29,457 nucleotides of DNA from contig DJXC01000227.1 in NCBI GenBank assembly GCA_002449575.1, positions 1 through 29,457 of the forward strand, in the 5' to 3' direction. The notes beneath the pieces were generated by a model. It had not been told where the DNA came from. It did no database searches and saw only the letters and a program-made list of their open reading frames with translations. Both the position numbers and the translations under genes were made by a program. Shown here in pieces: positions 23,360-29,457 of this stretch (positions are counted from its first letter, which is position 1; each line of letters begins with the position of its first letter). This stretch comes from Ruminococcus sp. UBA7014 (GTDB lineage: Bacteria > Bacillota > Clostridia > Oscillospirales > Ruminococcaceae).

Positions 23360-24721
23360 TTGAATATTTTAATTGTCGGCGGCGGAAAAGCCGGAATCAT
23401 TCTGACCCAGACTCTCTGCAAAGAGGGACATGATATTACTGTCATGGACACAGATTCCGAAGTGGTGACAAACGTTATAGACAATTTCGATGCACAGGCA
23501 ATTGAGGGCAATGGTCTGATTGTCAAAAATCTGCTGGAAGCCGGTGTGGAAAACGCTAATGTTGTCATTGCTATGACAGAATCTGACGAAACTAATATTA
23601 TGTGCTGCATGATGTCACGCAGACTCGGTGCAAGACACAGTATCGCCCGTGTCAGGAATCCCATGTTCGCTGAACAGATGGTCTTTATGCGTGAAGAACT
23701 GGACATTAGCCTGATGATTAACCCCGAATATCAGACTGCAAACGAAATCGCCCGGATGCTTCGCTATCCGAATGCACTGCATGTGGAAAGCTTTGCCGGC
23801 GGACGTATGGAACTTGCTGAACTCCGTGTTGCCCCTGACGGTATTATGGACGGACTGATGCTTTCTTCCCTGCCCTCCAGACTGAAATTAAGATTTCTGG
23901 TCTGTGCGGTCATGCGTGGCGAAGAATGTCTTATTCCGGACGGCAGTTTCATTCTGCACGGCAATGACAGAATCTATATCACAGCGGCACACAGCGAACT
24001 TTCTAAATTTTACAAACAGTTCGGTGATGTCAAAAACCGAATCAAGACAGTTATGATTATCGGCGGCGGCAAAATCAGCTATTATCTTGCCCGGCAGCTG
24101 CTTGAACTGGGAATGCAGGTGACAATTATCGAACAGGATATGAAACGCTGTGAACAGCTGAGTGACTGGTTTTCAAAAGCGGCTGTTATCTGTGCAGACG
24201 GCACAGACCAGAATGTTCTTCTGGAAGAAGGGCTTTCTGATGCCGATGCCTGCATTACCCTCACTGGTATTGATGAAGAAAATATTATTCTGTCACTATA
24301 TGCCAAAAAATTAGGTGTGGACAAGATTGTCACGAAAATCAACCGCACTTCCCTGCTGCCGATTTCTGACAGTGTGGGACTGGAAAATGTTGTTTCTCCG
24401 AAAAATACCACGGCTGCACTGATTCTGCAATATATCCGTGGAAAAGAAAATTCTGAAAGCAGTGATAATATTACATCACTCTATCGTCTGGCAGATGATA
24501 AACTGGAAGCAATTGAATTTATCATCCGTAAGAATGCGAAATACGTCGGTGTTCCGCTCAAACAGCTAAGAACAAGCCGTTATTCCCTGATTGCAGGCAT
24601 TATCCGGAATAACAAGAGGATTATTCCTACTGGTGATGACTGTCTGAAACTCAATGACAGTGTGATTGTCGTCACAACAAGCCAGAAAGTTTCCGGTCTG
24701 GATGACGTTTTTGAGGGATAA
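23360..24721 (+). CDS. trkA: Trk potassium uptake regulatory subunit TrkA
   Basis: Cytoplasmic 453-aa protein made of two tandem RCK units. Each begins with a Rossmann nucleotide-binding loop (VGGGKAG at the N-terminus, IIGGGKISYYLA near residue 234) and ends with an RCK_C domain. The RCK units gate the TrkH channel in response to NAD(H), ATP or cyclic di-AMP. Length and two-unit layout match full-length TrkA. The start is TTG at 23360, with AAGGAG 5 bases upstream. TrkH follows after 19 bases. Confidence 0.95.
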   Translation: MNILIVGGGKAGIILTQTLCKEGHDITVMDTDSEVVTNVIDNFDAQAIEGNGLIVKNLLEAGVENANVVIAMTESDETNIMCCMMSRRLGARHSIARVRNPMFAEQMVFMREELDISLMINPEYQTANEIARMLRYPNALHVESFAGGRMELAELRVAPDGIMDGLMLSSLPSRLKLRFLVCAVMRGEECLIPDGSFILHGNDRIYITAAHSELSKFYKQFGDVKNRIKTVMIIGGGKISYYLARQLLELGMQVTIIEQDMKRCEQLSDWFSKAAVICADGTDQNVLLEEGLSDADACITLTGIDEENIILSLYAKKLGVDKIVTKINRTSLLPISDSVGLENVVSPKNTTAALILQYIRGKENSESSDNITSLYRLADDKLEAIEFIIRKNAKYVGVPLKQLRTSRYSLIAGIIRNNKRIIPTGDDCLKLNDSVIVVTTSQKVSGLDDVFEG

Positions 24722-24740
24722 GGGGGCGCACAGCTGAATT

Positions 24741-26201
24741 ATGAATTATAAAATGATAGGCTGTCTGCTGGGACAAATTATCCGTGTGCTGGGTCTGCTG
24801 ATGTTTCTGCCAGTGATTGTCAGCATTATCTATCACGAACCGGAAAGCCTGAAAGCGTTTTTGATAACAGCCGCTGTGCTGATTCTTGCCGGAACGCTGA
24901 TGACCATCAAAAAACCGGAAAAAAAAGATATTTATACCCGTGACGGCATGGCAACAGTTGCAGCAACCTGGATTTTGGTTTCCATTCTGGGAGCGATACC
25001 ATTCACACTTTCCGGAGCAATTCCGAACTTTGCAGACGCTGTATTTGAAACGGCTTCCGGCTTTACAACGACAGGTGCAACAATTCTTAATGATATTGAA
25101 TCCGTCTCGAATGCCTGCTTATTCTGGAGAAGTTTTTCACATTTTCTGGGCGGTATGGGGGTACTGATACTGATACTGGCGATTCTGCCGCAGTCCGATA
25201 CCCGGACGATGCACCTTGTCCGTGCAGAATCTCCCGGACCGACTGCCGGAAAGCTGACCGCAAAAATGAGTTCTTCCGTCCGGACACTTTACGGCATTTA
25301 CATTGGTCTGACAGTTCTGGAAATGCTGCTGCTTCTGCTGAGTAATTTCGACCCTGTGCCGGAACACAGAATGTCTTTTTTTGAAGCTCTGAACACTGCA
25401 CTTTCTACCGCCGGAACAGGCGGATTCGCTCTGAAAAATGCCAGTATTGCAGCTTATGACAGTGCCTATATTGATATTATTATCACAGTTTTCATGCTGC
25501 TGTTTTCCGTGAATTTTACACTGTATTATCTGTTGTTCACAAAGAAATTTTCACAGGTATTCAAAAACGAAGAACTCCGCTTTTTCCTGAGTATCGTGCT
25601 GATTTCGGGATTTGTGATTGCCGCAGACATTACCAGTATTTACGGCAGTTTCTTCAGAGCAATGCGCTATTCATTCTTTCAGGTGCTGACAATGATTTCC
25701 ACTGCTGGGTTTGCTACGGCAGATTTCACAGACTGGTCGCCGCTGTCACAGATGATTCTGATTCTGCTGATGTTTGTGGGCGGCTGTGCCGGTTCAACAG
25801 GCGGTGGACTGAAAGTGATGAGAATTCTGCTGCTTGGCAAGACCGCTTTCCGGGAAATCAAATGTGTGCTGAATCCCCGTGCTGTTGTTTCCGTCAAGTG
25901 TGACGGAAAGGCAGTCGATAAGGAAATTGTCCGGAGTGTAAGTTTTTATTTCGTCCTGTTCATGCTTCTGGCAGCGATTTCAATGCTGCTGCTTTCTCTT
26001 GACGGGCATGATGTTGGCACGACAGCAACTGCGGTCATTACCTGTCTGAACAACGTAGGACCTGGTGTGAATGAAATTTCCCCGTCCGGAAATTTTGCCG
26101 GTTTCTCCTCATGGGCGAAAATTCTGCTCAGTCTGGATATGCTGCTTGGCAGACTGGAAATTTATCCGTTGCTGGTGCTGTTCACTATCCGAAAAAAATA
26201 A
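24741..26201 (+). CDS. trkH: Trk potassium uptake membrane subunit TrkH
   Basis: Membrane protein of 486 aa with about ten hydrophobic helices. The four pore loops of the TrkH/KtrB family are recognisable by their filter glycines: SGFTTTGATI, STAGTGGFAL, STAGFATADF and NNVGPGVNE. It imports potassium, driven or gated by cation coupling and by the TrkA ring. The ATG at 24741 has only a distant GGGGG (14 bases upstream), so its translation may depend on trkA. A terminator follows 9 bases after the stop. Confidence 0.95.
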   Translation: MNYKMIGCLLGQIIRVLGLLMFLPVIVSIIYHEPESLKAFLITAAVLILAGTLMTIKKPEKKDIYTRDGMATVAATWILVSILGAIPFTLSGAIPNFADAVFETASGFTTTGATILNDIESVSNACLFWRSFSHFLGGMGVLILILAILPQSDTRTMHLVRAESPGPTAGKLTAKMSSSVRTLYGIYIGLTVLEMLLLLLSNFDPVPEHRMSFFEALNTALSTAGTGGFALKNASIAAYDSAYIDIIITVFMLLFSVNFTLYYLLFTKKFSQVFKNEELRFFLSIVLISGFVIAADITSIYGSFFRAMRYSFFQVLTMISTAGFATADFTDWSPLSQMILILLMFVGGCAGSTGGGLKVMRILLLGKTAFREIKCVLNPRAVVSVKCDGKAVDKEIVRSVSFYFVLFMLLAAISMLLLSLDGHDVGTTATAVITCLNNVGPGVNEISPSGNFAGFSSWAKILLSLDMLLGRLEIYPLLVLFTIRKK

Positions 26202-26209
26202 AAAATTTT

Positions 26210-26234
26210 GCCGCTGTATGTGCAATACAGCGGC
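26210..26234. terminator. Bidirectional terminator between trkH and the PIN-like gene
   Basis: Perfect 10-bp stem GCCGCTGTAT / ATACAGCGGC with a 5-base loop. The plus-strand sequence before it is rich in A and ends AAAAATTTT, giving a long U-tract on the minus strand, so it ends the polyamine operon best and probably trkH as well. Confidence 0.85.
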
Positions 26235-26241
26235 ATTCTGT

Positions 26242-26982
26242 TTATTTCTGTTCTTTTGCGAGTTTCCGGAGCGTTTCAAATTTAGGCTTGCATTTATGAT
26301 ATAATTCTTTCACTTTCTGACCATCATGATAAGTTCTTGCAAATCCGTTGTTCAAATCTGTAAGTGTATCTGCCTGAGCGATAATTTCACAGACAGCTTT
26401 GATTGTCTTAGCATCTGTATTTTTTCCGAGTGCTTCATGTACCTGATTCTGATATTCTGTTTCTGGCGATTTCTGACCAAGCATAGAAATCAGTTCTTCC
26501 GGCAGAGCATTTTCCTGTTCAACCGTCTGTCGCAGAGAAGAAACAAAATTCTGATATGCCTGTGGTACTTCCGGTTCAGCAGTTTCTTCCTGAAAAGAAG
26601 CTTCTACAGATGAACAAATTTTTAAATTCACATCTTCAGAGCGGATATAGTTCTCATAAAATTCCAGACCAAGCCGGAAATCCTTATCTTTGCTAATGAT
26701 ATAAATCTGCTGACTTTGCTTTGTCCCGATGACATAGCCGAGGAACATCATCAACTGAATATCCAGCGCATTTTTGACAGGGTCATTATTTTTCAGGCTC
26801 ATAGCGACTTCGTTCAGATGAATTTCCGCCTTACAGGAAATAAGCTGCTGATAAAGTCCGAATGTAAGTCCACAGCGGTTCTGTGTGTAGAAGATATGCA
26901 CAGAATCCTGTTCGGTCAGGTGTTCAATTCCCTGAAGCCCCTCGATATAAACATTTTCATAATCAATTAAATAAACTGCCAT
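26242..26982 (-). CDS. PIN/NYN-like domain protein (putative RNase)
   Basis: This 246-aa protein has a PIN-like fold in residues 1-125: LIDYENV at the N-terminus (Asp7), NALDIQLMMFLGY (Asp74), and IYIISKDKDF (Asp99, Asp101). These are the acidic residues that bind metal in PIN and NYN nucleases. The C-terminal half is helical and acidic (bases about 26250-26600 on the minus strand) and of unknown role. AAGGTGA precedes the ATG by 5 bases. It starts 17 bases after aguB ends and is the last gene of the polyamine operon. No antitoxin-like partner is beside it, so it is more likely an RNA-processing enzyme than a VapC toxin. Confidence 0.75.
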   Translation of the reverse strand: MAVYLIDYENVYIEGLQGIEHLTEQDSVHIFYTQNRCGLTFGLYQQLISCKAEIHLNEVAMSLKNNDPVKNALDIQLMMFLGYVIGTKQSQQIYIISKDKDFRLGLEFYENYIRSEDVNLKICSSVEASFQEETAEPEVPQAYQNFVSSLRQTVEQENALPEELISMLGQKSPETEYQNQVHEALGKNTDAKTIKAVCEIIAQADTLTDLNNGFARTYHDGQKVKELYHKCKPKFETLRKLAKEQK

Positions 26983-26999
26983 TTTTTCACCTTGATTGC

Positions 27000-27869
27000 T
27001 TATTTTTCCGTCAGTATCTGATAGCGTTCCGGTCTTCTGTCACGAAACAGTCCCCATTCCAGACGAGCATTTTCAATTTTCTGCAAATCAAATTCTGCAA
27101 TCAGCACTGTATCACCAGCACGGTCAGCCTGTTTGAGCAGTTCACCTGTTTCGTCAGTAATAAATGATGAACCGTAAAATTGTAAAGCGGATTTTTGACC
27201 TGCATTTTCCTCACAGGGAAAAACTTCCTCCAGCCCATAACGGTTTGCCGCAATCACAGGTATAATATTTGCAGCTGCATGTCCCTGCATACATCTTCTC
27301 CAGTGCGGCATACTGTCACAGTTCAGAATCGGTTCTGAACCGATTGCTGTCGGATAGAACAGCAGATTTGCACCCTGTAACGCCATAGCTCTGGCAGCTT
27401 CCGGAAACCACTGGTCCCAACAGATACCGACACCGATTCTGCCATATGCTGTATCCCATACCTGAAACCCTGTATCTCCGGGAGTAAAATAAAACTTTTC
27501 CTGATAAAAATGGTCATCCGGAATATGTGTCTTTCTGTATACACCAAGAATACTGCCGTCTGCATCAATTACCGCAACGGAATTATACAGTACATTGCCA
27601 TCTTTTTCATAAAAGCTGACCGGCATGACAATTTTTAATTCTCTGCATATTTCTGCAAAATGCCGGACAGCATCATTTTCCTGCACAGGCTTTGCAAAAT
27701 GATAATATGCATATCTGCGTTCCTGACAGAAATATTGCCGCTCGAATAATTCCGGCAACAGGACGATATTTGCACCTTTGGAAACAGCTTCCCGGACTAA
27801 GGCTTCAGAATGCATTAAATTTTCCTGTACATCTCTGGTACAGTTCATCTGAATGGCTGATACAATCAT
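27000..27869 (-). CDS. aguB: N-carbamoylputrescine amidase
   Basis: A 289-aa enzyme of the nitrilase superfamily with the full Glu-Lys-Cys triad: Glu40 (LLPELFERQYFC), Lys113 (YRKTHIPDD) and Cys150 (GICWDQWFPE). The FERQYFC and KTHIPDD contexts are typical of AguB. It hydrolyses N-carbamoylputrescine to putrescine, CO2 and ammonia. AAAGGAGTG lies before the ATG inside the end of aguA, and the gap to aguA is 4 bases. Confidence 0.95.
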   Translation of the reverse strand: MIVSAIQMNCTRDVQENLMHSEALVREAVSKGANIVLLPELFERQYFCQERRYAYYHFAKPVQENDAVRHFAEICRELKIVMPVSFYEKDGNVLYNSVAVIDADGSILGVYRKTHIPDDHFYQEKFYFTPGDTGFQVWDTAYGRIGVGICWDQWFPEAARAMALQGANLLFYPTAIGSEPILNCDSMPHWRRCMQGHAAANIIPVIAANRYGLEEVFPCEENAGQKSALQFYGSSFITDETGELLKQADRAGDTVLIAEFDLQKIENARLEWGLFRDRRPERYQILTEK

Positions 27870-27873
27870 GAGA

Positions 27874-28962
27874 TTACACTCCTTTCGGAATCTGCTGTGT
27901 CAGGCAGTGAATATTTCCGCCGCCGAGCAGGAGTTCTCTTGCCGGAATCGGGATAATATTTCTGTCCGGACAGAGTTGTTTCATCATACTGACAGCTCTT
28001 GCATCACTGACAGCATTTTCACCGCCGAACTGCGGCAGCAGCACAGCATGATTCGTAAAATAGAAATTCACATAAGAAGCCGCCAGACGTTCGCCGACTT
28101 CTCTAGTATCTTCTCCAGGTGCGAAGACATAACCGCTGAGGTCATGTTCCGTGACACATACCGGAATATCTGGTATGTGGAGTTTATGCACCGTGATATT
28201 TTCCTGTTCCAGCACTTCCAGACAGGCGGAGGATAAAGCATACTGCGGGTCATTCTGGTTGTCTGTCCAGGCAAGAACGACTTCCCCCGGCTTGACAAAT
28301 GCACAGATATTGTCAACATGTTCGTTTGTCTCATCCTGATAGATACCATGCGGAAGCCAGATAATCCGGTCTGCACCGAGATATTCTTTCAGATTTTCAG
28401 TAATCTGTTCTTTGGATAATGCCGGATTTCTGCCGGGACTCAGCAGACAGGCTTCTGTTGTGATAACAGTCCCCTGCCCGTCACTGTGTATTGAACCACC
28501 CTCTAATACAAAATGCTGTGCATCATAGCATAAAAAATCTTTTTTCCGGCAGAATGCCGAAGCTAAGGCATTATCTTTCCGCCAGTCAGCATAAAGTCCG
28601 TCATAAGTACCACCCCATGCATTAAACTGCCAGTCAATTCCACGAACTTCTCCATTCTGGGAATTTCTGACAAAAGTCGGAGCAGTATCTCTTGCCCATG
28701 CATCATCCTGCGGAATTTCCAGAATTTCGATATTTTTCAGATTTTGGCACAAAGTTTCGGCTTTATGATATTTTTCCGGACTGACAAGCAGATATAATTT
28801 TTCATCTCTTGTGATAGCTTTCCAGATTTTCAGGAAACTCGGCAGGGCTGGTGCAGCCTCATATGTCCATGAACCGGGACGTTCCGGAAAAATCATAATT
28901 GTTCCGGAATGCAGTTCAAATTCACCTGGCATATGAAAGCCGTCATTTCTGGGTGTTGTCAT
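27874..28962 (-). CDS. aguA: Agmatine deiminase
   Basis: A 362-aa enzyme of the peptidyl-arginine deiminase family. Catalytic Cys353 is in GGGNIHCLTQQ, and the conserved strings DDAWARDTAPTF, FVLEGGSIH and DETNEHVDN hold the Asp and His of the active site. It converts agmatine to N-carbamoylputrescine, the substrate of the next gene product. Its ATG overlaps the nspC stop (ATGA), so translation is coupled. Confidence 0.95.
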   Translation of the reverse strand: MTTPRNDGFHMPGEFELHSGTIMIFPERPGSWTYEAAPALPSFLKIWKAITRDEKLYLLVSPEKYHKAETLCQNLKNIEILEIPQDDAWARDTAPTFVRNSQNGEVRGIDWQFNAWGGTYDGLYADWRKDNALASAFCRKKDFLCYDAQHFVLEGGSIHSDGQGTVITTEACLLSPGRNPALSKEQITENLKEYLGADRIIWLPHGIYQDETNEHVDNICAFVKPGEVVLAWTDNQNDPQYALSSACLEVLEQENITVHKLHIPDIPVCVTEHDLSGYVFAPGEDTREVGERLAASYVNFYFTNHAVLLPQFGGENAVSDARAVSMMKQLCPDRNIIPIPARELLLGGGNIHCLTQQIPKGV

Positions 28963-29456
28963 GATAATCTCCCCTTGAAATCCTGATAATTGAATTTTTT
29001 AATTATTTCATAGCTTCCGTCAGTATGCAGAATACCAATATCCGGCAGAGGCATTCCATTGAACGTATTATTCTTAACCATGGAATAAATCATCATATCT
29101 TCAAAGCAAAGTCTGTCACCGATATTTTTTTCCTTATCAAAGCTGTAATCTCCGATAATATCTCCGGCAAGGCAGGTACAGGAAGATAATCTGTAAGAAA
29201 AATTTTTTTCGTTCATCTGACCGGAAGCATATAATGGTGGTCGGTACGGCATTTCCAGAACGTCCGGCATATGACATGCTGCCGAAGTATCGAGAATCAG
29301 CACTTTTGTACCGTGATTTTCTACAATGTCGAGAATTTCAGTCACCAGATAGCCAGCATTGAGTGCCACAGCTTCGCCGGGTTCGAGGTAGACTTCTGTC
29401 TGATATTTTTCCCTGAACTCTGAAATTAATTTAATTAATAAATCAATATCATAATC
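28959..29456 (-). CDS. nspC: Carboxynorspermidine/carboxyspermidine decarboxylase, C-terminal part (truncated by window edge)
   Basis: The frame is open to the right edge; about 165 C-terminal residues of an expected 370-390 are visible. LEPGEAVALNAGYLV and CLAGDIIGDYSF match the PLP-dependent alanine-racemase-fold decarboxylase NspC. The Cys of SSCTCLAGD is in the position of the active-site Cys of this family. NspC makes spermidine (or norspermidine) by decarboxylating carboxyspermidine made from putrescine and aspartate semialdehyde. With aguA and aguB directly downstream the genes form a route from agmatine to spermidine. The dehydrogenase partner (CASDH) would be expected just outside the window. 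Confidence 0.92.
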   Translation of the reverse strand, partial: DYDIDLLIKLISEFREKYQTEVYLEPGEAVALNAGYLVTEILDIVENHGTKVLILDTSAACHMPDVLEMPYRPPLYASGQMNEKNFSYRLSSCTCLAGDIIGDYSFDKEKNIGDRLCFEDMMIYSMVKNNTFNGMPLPDIGILHTDGSYEIIKKFNYQDFKGRLS

Positions 29457-29457
29457 T

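Overview
The window looks like chromosome of a low-to-mid G+C, cellulosome-forming Ruminococcus-type Firmicute (Oscillospiraceae), closest in style to R. flavefaciens. This rests on two secreted proteins ending in type I dockerins (a GH9 cellulase and a GH25 lysozyme), Gram-positive Shine-Dalgarno sites (AAAGGAG/GGAGG), sigma-A promoters with 17-bp spacers, a PASTA-domain membrane protein and a cotJ spore-coat cluster. Species identity is inference.

Left part (1-9040). A truncated PASTA receptor (probably the end of a Ser/Thr kinase) ends at a bidirectional terminator, opposite a 97-aa orphan. Back-to-back sigma-A promoters then drive that orphan leftwards and a gltX - unknown - metG-like operon rightwards. 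A PAP2 phosphatase follows on the minus strand. Next comes a two-gene operon of a soluble SPFH/band-7 protein and an NAD-kinase-like protein.

Middle (9038-18832). The minus-strand cotJA-cotJB-cotJC cluster has a candidate sporulation-type promoter. Divergent from it is a tightly packed seven-gene plus-strand operon: a LacI-type sensor fused to a GGDEF domain, an HSP90-like ATPase, a TPR-like helical protein, an AbrB domain fused to a putative PD-(D/E)XK nuclease, a second larger paralogue of the TPR-like protein, and two small single-pass membrane proteins, one only 35 aa long. This is the best candidate in the window for an undescribed multi-component system.

Right part (18844-29457). Divergent dockerin proteins (GH9 and GH25) share a 428-bp promoter region. 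Then come tRNA-Ser(CGA), a trkA-trkH potassium-uptake operon, and on the minus strand a polyamine operon (nspC - aguA - aguB) ending in a PIN/NYN-like nuclease. The polyamine genes fit a route agmatine -> N-carbamoylputrescine -> putrescine -> (via carboxyspermidine) spermidine.

At the level of base composition, I could find no GATC anywhere in the 29.5 kb, although about a hundred would be expected by chance. CGCG also appears to be missing, while CCGG is abundant. No insertion sequence, prophage or CRISPR array was seen.
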